DNA of 64,000 nt from Palaemon carinicauda (lineage: Eukaryota; Arthropoda; Malacostraca; Decapoda; Palaemonidae): NCBI RefSeq assembly GCF_036898095.1, contig NC_090726.1, forward strand, positions 40,021,483 to 40,085,482, given 5' to 3'. A program made the position numbers and the translations under genes. Below the pieces are notes generated by a model. It saw only the letters and a list, made by a program, of their open reading frames with translations, was not told the origin of the DNA and searched no databases. Positions 49,622-63,347 of the stretch are shown in pieces; the stretch's first letter is position 1; each line of letters starts with the position of its first letter.

Positions 49622-49920
49622 CCCTTTTACCCCCAGGCTCTGGAAATTTCCAACCCTTAACCCCCAGAGAGTTATTTTCCCCAGCACATTTTGCAGTATA
49701 TATTTTCTTTAAATTGCTCTAACAGCCTTAATTTTTGTCATAGAGAGGTCAGGTTGATCTCATTCTCTTGGAAAAGGCCTGAATTTTCTCAAAAAATTAT
49801 CAAAAATATGAAAAAAAAAATTTTTATAGCATTTTTTTGCAAGGACGTACCGGTACGTCCATGGGGGTAAAGGGATGGCTTTTGTGAAACGTACCAGTAC
49901 GTCCTTTGGGGGTAAAAGGG
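49622..49920 (+). mobile_element. TTAA-flanked piggyBac-type MITE, copy 4
   Basis: TTAA at 49618-49621 and 49921-49924. It carries the perfect 18-bp palindrome GGACGTACCGGTACGTCC at 49843-49860 and a second ACGTACCAGTACGT at 49889-49902. Confidence 0.95.
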
Positions 49921-50759
49921 TTAATGAAAAGCATTTAACTGAGCAAGTTTGCAAAGATGGATTTTTTTTTTTTTTTTTATGAATTTACGTTATTATCAAA
50001 CAAATTAGATTGGCAGCATTTTGTTTAAAAATTTTTTTTTGTAATCTAGTTTTCCCTGTCTCATTAATGTTTGCCAAGTAATTAGAGGACATTATGACTA
50101 GATAGAAAAAAAATTTGGATAACTGCTCTTTGTCGTTACAATGAAGAATTGGAAATGTAATTTCTTGCCTGTGACAGGTTCATTTCAGATTCATACTGTA
50201 ACTCTTGGGTACAATCTAATGCAACACAGTACAGTCAAGGTACATTTGAAAGTTCTAAACTTTTGAAATTTTAATGTGTTGTGGGAAGCAAAGGCTTCTG
50301 CTAATCAACAATTTTTGTTTGAGTAATATATATTTGATTGATAATAACCTATGAAGTTGTTACTACTTTATTTTATTTGTTACTGATGAAATGAAAACTG
50401 AAAATAGGGTTGTTCTAGTTCACCAAGTGGACAGGACAGTAATCAATGCTTAGAATTAAAAAGATAGCTAAGATCTGTCATTATTCCGAGCTGTTGTGAG
50501 TAGGAGGAAAGTTTCCTTATGTTATACGACATGGCAAATCTTGCATCCCGAGCCATGATTGCTGTCTGAGAACAAAGGAGCTTATTGAATCCCCATGTCC
50601 TCCAATCATCCCCTTTCCAAAGGCCCATTTCTTTGTCAAATTTTCTCAACATTTCACCAAAGGTTCATATTTTCAAAATAAAATTACAGAACTCTGTGAT
50701 AGGAAAGGGCTTGAATCCATAATCGTGTGTTGGCTTATTTTTCTAGCATTTTACTAACT

Positions 50760-52150
50760 GGTTTTCCTAGTTCTTGACTGATGTTTCGGTTTCTGTACGA
50801 AACCTCGTGGGAAATGGGAATTCTGCATCTCGCTTACTTGGATGCTTCCCATGACGGGCGAGTACAACTATGACATTTTTTCTTTAGTCAGAGAAATGGT
50901 CAAAGAGAACATCTACCCTTGCTATAAAGACTTGAGGCTTAGAAGTTATTAATAATGGGTCAGAGCATGGCAGTGTTTTCGAATAGCTGACAAAACGCAT
51001 ATCTCGAATCTAGAGAGAACTAAGTCATATCCCTATGCTTATTACTAGAAGTAATTTTGTCTTGGACAGATTTTAAGGAAATATCTTTATGCCTTGGATA
51101 TTTTGGGGAAGAAGAATTGCAGATACTCCCAATCAAATGATTTCTCATTCTCCAGTATGTTGAGGGATTTAGAGTTGGAAAAGACCAAATGTGAACATGT
51201 TTTGACTTTTTTCAACAAGAAATACATATGATTTCGTCACCAGTTTTAGATAACTAGGTAGGTGAAGATCATGTTACAGGTTTCTATTCTAGGTCTGCAT
51301 GTTTTTTCTTCTCCATCATTTTACTGGAGTTAAGCAAATTCAGGAATACTGCTAATGGTAGCATGACTGTTGGCGACTTTTTGTCCACATAGAGAACTTT
51401 TCAGGTCTGTGTCCTATGTTGTTGAAGGGTCCAAGAATAATCGAGTATCAAGGTTTAAAGGTGGCCTTACAAATTCTATTTTTTCAGGCAACAAGTTTGG
51501 GAGTCAGTTTACCTAAACATCAACGTGCTTTTATAAGTCTTCTGGATGTCTGTTCTTAGGTCACTAAAGGCAGTCTATTAATAGTGAATATCAAAGATTT
51601 TGGAAGGATTATTTTGATTGATGCAGTTGAAAAAAATAATTTGATGAGAATTAGTTTGGACAGGTTGTTGAAATTCAATTTCCTTTTAAGAGAGGAAATT
51701 GTCTAATTATGCTGTAAGGGATTAGAAGTCCTTGCTTAATACCATACTCAAGTATCTAGGCTTCAACTTACCCTCTTTAGATACTACTGAGATTGCATTC
51801 ATGGTTTTTACTCTTGAAAAACCTACGTTTATCAGAATGGATTAGTGCAATTTAAAAGTAATGGTACCTTTTCAAAAGGGTCTCTGTTTAAACTTTTGGA
51901 AGGTTGATCTCGCAGCTAAATGGTTGTCATTTTAGTATTAGTAAATTTGCTTTTAGTATTGCCATCAAAGTAATGTGTTGATGGAAAGCAAGTTTTGTCC
52001 TATGAGATGGGTTTTGCATTCAGAGCTAATTATTTTATTATCATATATTGGATGCAATTTTCCCAAAGGTCCTTTTTGGGGAGGAAAGGCAGTGGTACGT
52101 CATTCAAAGGATTTTTTTTTTGTCTTGTGAGAGCTGTAAAGATTTATGTA
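50760..52150 (+). pseudogene. Very decayed sequence, possibly DIRS-like
   Basis: Short in-frame patches (ATSLGVSLPKHQRAFISLLD near 51488; MESKFCPMRWVLHSELI near 51980) resemble the RT/RNase H and post-RNase H spacing of other relics here, but no catalytic motif survives. It could equally be unrelated ancient DNA. Confidence 0.25.
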
Positions 52151-54450
52151 AACAAGACTGAAATAGTTGAGTAAAAGTTGTAAATATGGTTATTGAAATC
52201 CTGGGTTGTTTGTAGTTAACAGTTCAGTGACAGACACGCAGCAAGTTTAGATTTGATGCGGTAAACTTTATTTTGAAAGGATTTTTGACAACAGCTCAGT
52301 GGCTTATCAAGATGGTTTTCACAAGACATTTAAAATAAACTTTTTTATTAGAAATTTGCTTGGTATTGTGTGCTGTGGTGAATATGGTGGGTATGTTATT
52401 GATAAGAATTTACTGTTTATTCATTTGCTTAAACTTATTTTGTTATACCTTTATTTTTCTCAATGAGAAAGTTTAAGGTTTTATTATTATACAGTGTAAG
52501 TATATAGTTTTAAAAGTTTTGATAGTGGGATTGTAGTTAAAATCAAAACAGAAAACTTGAGTGATTACAGATTTACTTTGGGTTAGGATTGGTTGGTGAC
52601 TTTGAAATCAGTCTCAGGTGGTTGATGAAATGTATTAATCTAGATAGTAATTTTCCTGTCTTTCACTAGCCCATCCTCATCAGTGAGTGGTAGTCAGCAA
52701 TATGAATGTCAGGAGAGTTTCATAGAAATAAACCAGAATTTTTATTATAAATTTGATTATTTCTATACTCACCTGATTTTCTTATAAATGTCACCCCTCC
52801 TCCTCTCCATTGACTAGTGATGTCAAGAAACTAATGTTATGGTTTCCACTCCAAGACTGAAAAGCAGAGGGAGGTATGTCATTATTGCATAGACAGTATG
52901 CCCGATAGTTCTATGCTTATCAGAGGTGAAAGTATTTTACAAAAGAAGAAAAAAGGAATTATTTTAGGTTAAACATCGACATTTAAACTGCTTCTTGAGA
53001 GTAGCTATAGGCTATATGAACATTAGGTGGTTATTGAAATAATGAAATTTATAATTAAAATTTTATTTTTGTTTTCAATCTTTGCAACTCAAGGTGTAGG
53101 CCATTCACAAGTGCAGGGTGGGAGTTTACGTGAAAGCTAAAACTGAACTCCGAGGCTGTGCCGTAAAGCATTGTTTTGGTCGGTTGAAAATCGCCCTTCT
53201 CTGATATTGAATGTTTTGATCTCTAATTATAGTCATAATTTCTAGTTACATTTTTCAAAATATTTTATTCTGCTTGGAAAGATTGTCATAGTGAGTGTTC
53301 AAATCTAAGAACAGTATACCGAGTTTCAAATGCCTAATAGTTACTTGAGCATATGCGCTACCCGTATTACAATCATCTTTTCTCTTTTTCCATGATGTCA
53401 TTCTGTATTAGAATGATTACCTGTGAAATATTCCCAATTGATTTTTTCTTCTTTTTTTATGTTAAAAAAGCTTTATTTCTTATCAAGCATATCCAGGCAT
53501 TTAGTATTTTCCATCACAAATTATCCATATTTGTTGTTAGTAATTGTTGCACCCACATGAAAGAAAACTACTTTGAATACTTTTAAAACAGATGGTGTGG
53601 AGAAAAATTCTTATTAAATTGAATAGAATTAGGATAAAATCTTGCCCCTACTTGGCAGCCGAAACAAACTTTCATCAAACTTTGAAAAGAACTGCAGTGT
53701 AAGGATGCAATTACATAGACAAAAGAATGCTCGATTTCAAACATACCCACTGCTTAGGTCTAGAGGCCCAGTACATTTTTGCCCTGAACTACAATTTGAA
53801 GTTATGTTCTATCACTGTTGTGAAGATACACATTATATTTTTTGTATACCAGAGAAGGTAGGGTTTCATTGATAAAGTAAACCAGATAATGCATGACAGA
53901 TAGGGGGTAGAACAGTGTAGATTTAGAGAAGGCAAATGGTCTTGAATCTTTTGCAATACGGCCATAACACAAGTCAGCATGAAGCTTTTATATTTGTTTG
54001 TGAGCCTCAAGGGATGAAATATACTGGTGTAGTTATGCCTCACAATGAAAGATTGCTGGATTTGAACCAATAATGAAGAGACATAGGTTAATCAAGAGCA
54101 TGACTTCCTTCCTTGGATGCAATACAAATTTTATCCTTTCCTTCCCCCCTCTTATTCACATAACTAGGTAGCATCCACTGTCTAACTTTTTTCACTTATA
54201 TACCATTAAATAGATTGCTTCAATCTTCTTCAGGCTAATACTGTATAGCGACATTGTATGGATTGGTTTCTAGCAGACTCCTATCTTCAGAGCAGAAATC
54301 AAATCCAGTGAGATCTTGGTCAATACAAGTTCATCCAATCTCATACTTTACCATGTTCAAGCACCTTGTAATTGAGTCAAGTAAAATCAGTATTTAATCA
54401 TTTTGCCTGTGCGTTAGAATAATCATCTATAGAATTTTTTCTTTTTTCAG
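52151..54450 (+). other. AT-rich intronic DNA before the C2H2 exon; nothing recognised
   Basis: Small ORFs (53353-53872) have no domain features. No repeat matched elsewhere in the window. Confidence 0.4.
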
Positions 54451-54744
54451 GAAGAAGTAAAGGAGACAAATGTTAACCCCAGAAAGTTTGTTGTAGTGAA
54501 ACTACTAGAATGTCCTCACTGCAATTACAAAACTCCGTACAATCAAAACATCTTGGAACACCTTTGGACCCATAGTTCAGTTTCATCTTCAGGTCATAAG
54601 AAAACACCTAAGGGAGGGAAGTCCTCCAAAGGGGATTCAACAAGAGAGGAAAGTTTATTCACCTGTGATATTTGTTCGGCAAAATTTGCTCACATGCGCA
54701 CACTTCGCAGCCATAAGCAGTGTCATATTGAGGCAAGTGTCTAA
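54451..54744 (+). CDS. Alternative 3' exon 3: two C2H2 zinc fingers
   Basis: The acceptor TTTTCTTTTTTCAG ends at 54450, phase 0; the TAA is at 54742-54744 after 97 codons. Finger 1 is CPHCNYKTPYNQNILEHLWTH (C-x2-C-x12-H-x3-H). A Lys/Gly/Ser spacer of about 30 residues follows. Finger 2 is CDICSAKFAHMRTLRSHKQCH (C-x2-C-x12-H-x3-H). Paired C2H2 fingers at the C-terminus are the classical tail of BTB-ZF isoforms (lola, ttk, Broad) and bind DNA. The leading EEVKETNVNP stretch is a typical linker. The exon is ~20 kb from the last shared exon, so a separate small gene cannot be excluded, but no start codon or BTB lies closer. Confidence 0.82.
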   Translation, partial: EEVKETNVNPRKFVVVKLLECPHCNYKTPYNQNILEHLWTHSSVSSSGHKKTPKGGKSSKGDSTREESLFTCDICSAKFAHMRTLRSHKQCHIEASV

Positions 54745-54767
54745 GATGCCTATTTAGATTATCATTA

Positions 54768-54801
<34 letters not shown>

Positions 54802-56379
54802 TAGCTAAGCAAGTAAAGAGAGTAAGGAAGGCTGGTTTGAGAATTGAAGAGACAGTGAAAGATGAAAATGGAAGGTTGTTAAAAGGAGAGGAAGCAAGGA
54901 AAGGAAATAAGGAAATAATGAGAAGTAACGAGCAAGCCATTAATATTGAGAAGTGATTTTGAGATTCATGTAGTCTTTGCCGCCTTGTGACAGAAACTCA
55001 ATGAAGGAAGATTTATCTCACCCTTGTCTGGAGTTTGTGTCAAAGAGTCTTCCTGTCAGTGTCTAAGACAGTGTTGCCAAAGTGCGGAATTATGGGGGGG
55101 TAATGGCGGAAAAATAAACCTACAGAGGGATCTCCATTTCAAAATCCGATTTCTGGAGCAGGAAATATTTCCGCATAGTTATCGAAGTTAAAAACATATT
55201 TTTTGGCATATAAATCTGTTTTACATTAATAATATGGTCTATGTTTTTGTATCTGTCGATCTGTATTTTATTTTGAACTAAAACTAACATAACAAAGTAT
55301 AGAAATTATGATTATATTTGATTTGATTTGACGCATGTTTTGATGGTTTTCGTTACTACAACGTTTATAGGCCGTTTTCCTTACCAAGCGGAATTCTCAG
55401 GCAGAACCAGTGGCGGCACTGTTTAGATTAGTGAAAGTTCTTATTGCATCCAAAACATTTATGAATCTGAAGGGATGTCAAAATATCTACATTTTATGTA
55501 AATACAAATATGAAAGACATGCAGAATGGATAGTCGTAGACATTAAACCAGCATTAAATAAACAGTTTTGAAAGAAAAGGCTGAATATTTGCTTTATACA
55601 ATGTTATATTAAATGACTAAGAATGCACAGGATATTACTTTTCTGTGGTTTCTTTTTTGGTTGATGAGATGGAAAAACTAATGAATCTTGTTGCTGTTGA
55701 AAGTTATTTTATATGTTCAAATTTTTTTTTACGAGCACTATCTTCAAGTGATTACACAGAAAATTAAAAAAAGTTAAAGTGGGGTAATTATACATTACTT
55801 TCACTAATCCACTGATTCTATTCTCAAGATGTCCAAGGTACCAAAAGGTGAGACTGGTTTAATGACTGTTTTGTAAGCATTCAAAAGTATCCATTTCACA
55901 CAAACATTAACTCACATCCTAAATATAATCTCATAGACTATTGTCTATCTGGTACTATTTCATTGAATCTCACCTTGTAGTCATCATGGTAATATCCTCG
56001 AAGCTACTAGCTTCCCAACCTTTGAATGAAGAAATAGGAAAATCTCTCTCTCTCTCTCTCTTTAATTCACAGCAGTGACCCCTAGCAAATTCTTCCTCTG
56101 GAAGGGTCCAAGCCCTCTGTGCTTACTTTGGACGGAAGAAGAGGGTGTTTCTTACTGATAGTAGGGATTCCCTAAATGTGTCCTTCTCTCCATCTGCTAT
56201 ATAGATTAAGTACATATCTACCCTGCTGGCTCCATCTCTGGACATGCGATAAAGGTGGAACAATCCTGGCTCCTGTCAGCTATTTGCAAGTTATCGCTAG
56301 GACAGAACATGAGTCCAGTCTCCTCTCGCCTGAACCAGTACTTTCAGACCGAGTTCAGTTAGAACTTTAGCTCCATACT
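54745..56379 (+). other. Downstream of C2H2 exon: (ATT)n and unassigned DNA
   Basis: (TTA)n at 54769-54801 follows the stop within 25 bp and is probably in the 3' UTR. A 50-bp segment ending TTTGTGTCAAAGAGTC (54995-55045) recurs at 58995-59045. An ATTAAATAAA at 55553-55562 is one possible polyadenylation signal. No gene seen. Confidence 0.4.
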
Positions 56380-58860
56380 CAGACCCCAGAGAGGAGGATT
56401 GCATTCTCTTGGTGACTCAAAGGACTTACAGTGCATGCAGGCCTTTGGTTATTCCAAAAGGCCTCTTTTGCTCATCAGGTGTTCATACCGAATGTGCTGA
56501 GCTTGTGTATCCTGGCATGCCTCTTTCCAGGATAAATTGAGAAACCCCCTTATTCTTTTAAGATCTGAGAGGTCTGATCACTTTCTCAAGCAAATAACAA
56601 GTACTGGGATATGCAGTTCAATTGGGAATTTCCTTTTAATTGTATCAACAAACATAAAGAGGTAGCACATCAATTCCTGATGAGTTGGAACCTCTCAACC
56701 AATCATGGTAGTAAGGAACATCTAATGAAGAACGAGTTCATCTGTTTTTCTCTTTAGCTCCCTTTCTCCATTTTCTCCTCTTAAGAAATTGCTTTTCAGT
56801 AGTAGTAGTAGTAGTTGTGGTAGTAGTAGTAATAGTAGTTGCTGCACTGGAGGTCTCATAAAAGCTCCTTTAGACTTTTAGCATGCACTTTTCTCCTTTG
56901 AAAAAGAATGAAAGATTTTGTCTACTGACTGCTCCTCAAGGCTTCGGTCAGGTTAATCTGTAGACCCATTGATGGTGACTATTGCTCCTACATTCATCAT
57001 TCCTATTGATATGGCATATAAAGAATTCCACGCTGTTTTAGTAGCTGCTCTCCTTCTTCCAAAGTGTTAATCAGGACCTATCCTTAGATGGTACCTCCGG
57101 GGTTGATTGAAAGATAGTGATGGTTGTTTCCTGGGAGCAGCCGAAAGGTCCCAGCTAGGATCCAACGCTGACTCCAAGGGCCAGGTTGAAGTTGAGACTT
57201 CACACACCTTTCCCAATCCTGCTTGGAATAGGTGGAGCATTCTTGCCCTTGGAGAGAGAATTGCTCTCCTCCATTTAGAAGTGTAATGGAGTTCACCTGC
57301 AGTGATTCCTTCAGGTTCCGTTAAGTGAAACAGAAGCCTGTTGCGACAGCAATAGCTGTGGCACCAGTTGTAGGTGAGTAGTCGCTTATGCACCAATTTC
57401 CAGCAATCTAGGCCAGGAAAAGGTAGTGTATACATACCTGATGACCGTTTCTCAGGACTTGGCCAGCCGCACCATGAGGATTGTATGGCAAATCTAACGA
57501 CAAAGTGGCAGTCTTTAATGGCCATTCATGGATTGAGTACCCGTATTGTCTATGGATAGTGGAATGTTTCGGATAACTCCATGGTCCCTTCTGTGGGACA
57601 CTTTGGTTGCCCTAAGTTGAGTGGTGTCCTGTCCTTAGACACTATACATTAGGGTTATTAGAGAAAGTGTCTCTTGGTCATAGCTATTTTTCTGCAGATC
57701 ATGGACCTACTCTCCTGTTAAAAGTGAAGAAGCTCCTTGGTAAGGTTTGAATCCATCCTCCTTGGGGAATTGTTCTTGAAGGAGTCTTCGAAAAGTTTTA
57801 CCTACCCTGGTACTTGGTCCTGGGGTCAGGTTTTCCCCTACCTCAGGGCTCGAGTTCATGCCTTTTCTGTCAACCAAGGAGAGCATTACAGTATAAGGTT
57901 TATCCCTCAAGGCTGGCTTTCTTCTTTGTTGCAGCAAGCGATAAGAGTTTTGCACGCTCTCACATTATATCAATTATGGAAGGATGGGAAATTATGCTTC
58001 TTTCTAGTAAGGAGACATTGTGAAGTTCCAGTTCCTGCTTGAGCCATTTAACTGAGATGCCCGAGGTCCTGAATATGCAGGATTTGACATTCATCATGAG
58101 TGTCACAATCCACTTTAGCATGAGCAGGACACAAAGAAGACCTCAGTCAGTGCTCCTTCTAGCTCCGAGAGTCTGGCAACAAAGGCACTTGTCATTGTTG
58201 GCCCGGATCACTTTGTCAGTGTACTGTACTCTGAATTGAAGATGGTGTCAGAATTTCGGACCATATTTGCCTTGCTACTTTTAGGACTTTGACCACGGAT
58301 CCCTGTAATCCTTCTTTAGGCCCTGTGGTTGCTTCTCAGTAGTTGGGTATCTCTCCCAGCTCCTGCTTTGGACAAGTATGCAGTGACTGACCCTTTTACC
58401 TTTTCTTGTTCTCCTGTCACGGGAATGAAGCAGCCACAATCAATATGCACAGGTTAGATGACTGATGACTCCTGAGAAGCAACTCCTCCATCCCCCCTAT
58501 GAAGGGGAGGATGAGTTGGTGCCTTCTCCCCACATTAGACGACGTCTGGACCAACATTTTCAACATTATATCCCATATAGAGAGAGAAGTGTTCCTTAAC
58601 TTATTACCAGGTTTGATTTAAGCTAGTACTGACCAAACCATCTCTATGATTAGCTGGTAGGAGGCTGTTGGAGTCACAGTCCTCACTCCTCTATGCAACC
58701 AGAAACAATGATTTGTCCTGGGTAGAAGAGGACTTTTCCCAGTCTGGTTATAAGGTATTGCTTCCCATGTATGAATGGATCTCCTATTTAAAGGACGATG
58801 GTTTATGTGAATGTAGGAACAAATTACAAATTTAAAAAATAATTTGTGTTTTCCCAACTA
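56380..58860 (+). pseudogene. Decayed DIRS-like element F
   Basis: The RT region reads VSWHASFQDKLRNPLILLRS near 56510, matching the position and spacing of the WAHSQG...YLDDWLILAAS block of relic C with the catalytic residues lost. The recombinase region has RARVHAFSVNQGEHYS near 57850, matching AKRVSELHAFS of element B. The end near 58800-58850 (AAATTTAAAAAATAATTTGT) is AT-rich and terminus-like. Stops are throughout. Confidence 0.6.
56797..56838. repeat. (AGT)n microsatellite
   Basis: Imperfect AGTAGTAGT run inside relic F. Confidence 0.9.
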
Positions 58861-59368
58861 TACAGACTATATAATTCCCAGTTAAACCACCTCTCAATCC
58901 TCGAACTAAAGGTCAAAAGTGACGTGTTACAGCCTCAGCCTAGACACTGAGAGGAGCATACCACGTGAGATGTCATATACATGAGTCATTCTCAACAAAG
59001 AAAGACTTATCTCACCCTTGTTTGGGGTTTGTGTCAAAGAGTCAGCTTCCAGACTGGCACAACTCCAATCTCATGCTAGGGCGGTGCAGAATGTCTCTAT
59101 GCTCTGAGGAAACAGTGACGTTTCTTAGAGATCTCAGGTCCCTTGGCAGAGCACCAGCAAATCTTTTCCACGGTGAAAGGGGACAAATAAAGATGTTCAA
59201 AAATATTGCTTCTGATTCGTGCTCGATCCAATGAGATTCTTGGAGTACCATCCCAGCTTGAGTGTATGAAGTCTGGGGTATCAGATTTATCCTAACCTTC
59301 AAAAACATGTCAGTGGTGCTAAGTCCTGAAGGTAGGAGTCTTGTACGACAGAAAACCTTCATTGCCAA

Positions 59369-59480
59369 CTACCCACGGGAGTTTACCCACATGTACCCAC
59401 GTGAGTTTACCCACATGTACCCATGGGAGTTTGTTCACCCACAAGTACCCACGAAAGTTTACCCACGGGTCCTTCGATAC
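59369..59480 (+). repeat. ~21-24 bp tandem repeat (TACCCACGGGAGTTTACCCA)
   Basis: About five imperfect copies of TACCCACGNGAGTTTACCCA with an ACATG linker. It explains the MYPREFTH-like ORF, which is not a gene. Confidence 0.9.
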
Positions 59481-59619
59481 CCTTATCATTGGTCCCGCGG
59501 TAGCTATCGTATGGTGAACATGGCTATCATATGGTGAACCTAGCGCCACCACGCGACAAGTAGCATCTCATCTAAGATAGCATTTGCGACATAAGTCTAG
59601 AAGGAGAGTTTTTTATGTC

Positions 59620-59870
59620 AAATTTTGTTAAATTTTAGCCTAGGGTAGGCCTAACCTGAAACGCATACCTATGATTTCCAGCCACAAAAGTCAACAAATA
59701 GTAGTTTCATATGAAATAGATATCAGGTTACTACAAATGTCATTTTGCCTACTGTATTAAATAATATAATATTGTTTTATTACAGTACAGTATTTCTTTA
59801 TCTTATCTTTGTTATTTTCAGTTGTATCTCCAAATGTTTGTAAGAAGGGACCTTCTGTATTATGTTATAT
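59620..59870 (+). mobile_element. Interspersed repeat H, copy 2 (uninterrupted)
   Basis: The inverse of 32825-33400 without the MITE. At 59757-59760 it retains a single TTAA where copy 1 carries the MITE with duplicated TTAA, so it serves as an empty site. Confidence 0.8.
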
Positions 59871-60329
59871 GCTGGATCGGACATTAGGTGCATACTAGCC
59901 TACCGACCAAGTGATATTTTTCAAGATCTGCTTTTCATTGATTTCTTTCTCATCTGCCTATTCATTATCAGTATATGTAATGATTAGTATTTCTATCACT
60001 CTTATTTGATAGTTTTTCCCCAAATTTTGTTTTTCTTCTGGTTTTTCTAATTGAAACATGGATTGAAAGCATGTATCACACTCTTTCCAGAGATAATTTT
60101 AATCATCATTATTCTTTCCAATATTCACCACACATATAGCATATTTTCAGCCATTTTATCCTTGCCCAGTATGTCCACTGCATTATGCTTTGTCTCACGG
60201 CCATGCTATTCATCATAGTTTGTCGTACTATTCATTGCTTTTCCGCTTCATTGGTGTTCAAGAGGTCTTGATGTGTACAGGTGGGTCCCAGTTCATATTC
60301 ACAAAGGATGTGTTATTATGATTATTACT

Positions 60330-60760
60330 ATTTGCTAAGCTACAACCCTAGTTGGAAAAGCAGAATGCTATAAGCCCAATGGCTCCAACAGGGAAAATAG
60401 CCCTGTGAGGAAAGGAAATAAGAAAACTACATGAGAATTAATTAACAGTTAAAATAAAATATTTTAAGAACAGTAACATTAAAATAAAGCTATCATATAT
60501 AAACTATAAAAACTTTAAAAAAACAAGAGGAAGAGAAATAAGACAGAATAGTGTGCCTGAGTGTACCCTCAAGCAAGAGAACTCTACCCCAAGATAGTGA
60601 AAGACCATGATACAGAGGCTATGACACTACACAAGACCAGAGAACAATGGTTGATTTTGGAGTGTCCTTTTCTTAGAAGAGCTGCTTACCATAGCTAAAG
60701 AGTCTCTTCTACCCTTATCAAGAGAAAAGTAGCCTCTGAACAATTAACAGTTGTGTTTGC
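60330..60760 (-). mobile_element. LINE 3'-end fragment
   Basis: GCTAAGCTACAACCCTAGTT, GGCTCCAACAGGGAAAATAG, AACTCTACCCCAAGATAGTG and GAAGAGCTGCTTACCATAGC form the longest copy of this 3' UTR family in the window. Confidence 0.85.
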
Positions 60761-61539
60761 ACTGGATAGCCACACTGGCACTCGCTAGTGGATGAGTCCC
60801 CATTTATAGGTGTTGCTCTCAGTCTTATCCAATCTGGTTCTTGCTCTACTTAATGTTACCCAGTCTTCTTAAGAGGGTTATTCCACTTTGGAGTAGTTCA
60901 TTTGGGCTCATTTGGTGTGTAGTGGTCCAATTCTCACCACTTTTTAACCCTATGTCGAGCTGACTGCTCAGGATCTAAACTATGAATGGCCAATATGTTC
61001 TTTCTGAATTGATGGTTTTTTAGTCATCTCATTTACATCTTACCTCCTGAACATAAAATATTGTATAGTCAAAAGCTACAGTCTAAGTAATTTAAAGTTG
61101 GGGTTAGTGCCTTTATTCCAACTCTCATGGTGCATTGTAGGCATTAGTTACGGGTCTCTTCAGCCCCTAACTGCAGTAACTTCGGCTTTCTACCACTTTT
61201 CCATTTCACATCCTTGCTTCCATCTTGTCCTGCCTATTAAATTTGATATTATACTGTACTGCAATTACAGCGTTTTCCTCGAGCTGAACCCAGTCCTAGG
61301 ACACATGTCCCAAATTCATACATAGAATAATTGAAAGTATTTGAAATAAAACAACAGCTGTATTGTTTAGAAAATACAATTTTGTTGTAAAGATTTTTCT
61401 TCATTCTGGTGCCAGTACTCATTGAGTAAATATAAGGTTGATAATGATCAAGTTAGCTAATTGTTTGTGTACATCCAACTACAATAATCTCTTGTGCATA
61501 TGTCCAGCTATGCACATTTGATTTGATATTTTTAATTTA
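60761..61539 (+). other. No gene recognised
   Basis: AT-rich flank between a LINE fragment and element G. Confidence 0.4.
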
Positions 61540-62326
61540 AATCGAGGAATTTTCAATATCAAACTTACCCGATGATCATATAGCTGCATCCCTGCTGCCC
61601 GACAGAAAAAATCTACGGGCGGAATACGCCAGCAATCGCTATACAGGTGGGGGTGTACATCAACAGCGCCATCTGTCAAGTAGGTACTCAAGTACTCGAT
61701 GTCAACATAGAACCAATTTTCCCTCTGTCGTGCCACAGGCAAGACCTACTAAATACGCCGTCCCTAACTGGATTTGTTTTCACAACGAATTGGTGAAGTA
61801 CACTATTCCAGTTTTGAGCTTTCGCTATGCAGGGGTTTTATCTTCATTTCAAAACTTGAACTCGTTTTGGATAGATTTAATTATGGCCGACCCTTCCCTT
61901 AGACGGAAGTGTTGGTGACGAAGAGAGTATGGACTCTCATTCACTTTTAAATGGCCGACCTTTCCCTTAGACGGAAGTGTGTTTAGGTTTTTGGTAATTT
62001 TGCTTAACAAGTTATAGATCTTTTTATTTTATATCTCTCCGCCTTTATAGGCCTCTTCGATTAACTTTCCATTTATTATAAACTTATAAAAATTAATTTT
62101 TATGTTTGTTTATATGCGACCTTTCCTAATAGTAGGCGGTCCTTACTTAGAACCGAAGTTAATTAACATTGAGCCCGTCATTTCGTATTTACCTTTTAAG
62201 AATTTATACTTTTTTAATTTTAATGTTTTTGAAAGAATTTCTTTGATAAGTCTCGTACTGTTTTCAAAGATGAAAAAAATTAGTTTAGTCTCCGCAGTTG
62301 TTGACGTTCAGAACGTTCAACATGCG

Positions 62327-62345
62327 CTCTATCGTTACGATAGAG
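62327..62345 (+). other. Conserved leader hairpin, element G copy
   Basis: CTCTATCG-TTA-CGATAGAG, identical to 9265-9283. Confidence 0.75.
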
Positions 62346-63026
62346 AGAGAGTATTTCACGGTTTCACGTTGCAGTAAGAGTAAACCGATTCTAGCGTTTC
62401 GTTCATTCTTTCTTAGCTTAAATGGTTTAAATTCTAATAAAGGAACTTTTTATTTGGGAAACCTTTCAGTTTTTTCCTTTAGCAAATAATATGTTTTAAC
62501 GATATATAATTGGGCTCTTCTCTCAGGTTCTAAGTCGAGAGAGAAGAGAGAGAGAGATAGAGACGGAGGGAGAGAGAGGAGAATAAACGTTTCGTTCAAG
62601 CGGGTAACGTTGTTCTCGTTTTTTTACTCTTCTCCCTAGTCGCTGTAGGGGAAGAAGGTAAAACGTTTCTAGAGTTTTATTCTTGTTCCCAGGCTTTATG
62701 CGGTGAGAGATTTTTACGTAGTTTATTTGATCTAGTGTTTAGTCTCTTTTCCAGCCACTGAATTCTTTATCTTTAATTATGTTTTTCTGTTGCATTGTTA
62801 ACGGTTTTCGCAATTACTTCCTTTTAATGAAGGATAGGATTGCGTGTTTCAGATAGAAATCAGTTAAAGTTTCGATTTCAGTGAAATAAGTGCTAACAGA
62901 AAATCAAAAGTGATAAAGTGATATGCGCAAAGTGTTACAGTGTTGCGTTCGAGGGTTCGTCTGTTCGTGCCAGTTGTTCACCTAGTCCGATACCTCTTAC
63001 AAGCTCCCAAGCCCAGGGGAGAAGTA

Positions 63027-63347
63027 ATGTCGAAGGACTTATGGGTTCCACAGGCCTTGATTGACGAACAGACGTTTCCCTCGGTGGTTTCGGGTGTATC
63101 TACACACGTTGCCGACGTGATCGCCCCACCCACACAAAGACGAGAGAGCCCATTTATTCCTTGTCTGCGGAAGAGGTTTCTTGCAGAAACCATGGACCAA
63201 ATCTTGCAGCTTTTTAGTGCAAGTCGGTCCCTTCCGCGCAAGTCCAACGGCCTAGGTGTAGCCACTGGGTCAGTTCGGACTCGCTGCAGTCATCCGACGA
63301 CTGCACACCTCCCAAGAGAGGCAAGGTGGTACCGCAACAGGCAGTAA
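63027..63347 (+). pseudogene. gag-like ORF start of element G
   Basis: The ATG at 63027 (MSKDLWVPQALIDEQTF) aligns with element B. The frame closes at TAA 63345-63347 after 106 residues. Gag-like sequence continues in another frame from 63440 (MLQTMQSQLASFMQEYRNEK, a coiled-coil-like start) to ~63928, so the gag is probably broken or read with a shift. Upstream open sequence back to 62940 is shared leader, not coding. Confidence 0.6.

Noticed and set aside
53353..53872. Small ORFs as an additional alternative exon of the BTB gene
   Set aside because: No Cys/His or other DNA-binding pattern and no convincing acceptor in the right phase.
57067..57525. 152-codon minus-strand ORF
   Set aside because: Lies inside relic F, which reads on the plus strand; no recognisable domain.
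59042..59368. 108-codon minus-strand ORF
   Set aside because: Partly within a segment repeated at 54995-55045 and next to a tandem repeat; no domain and no splice support.
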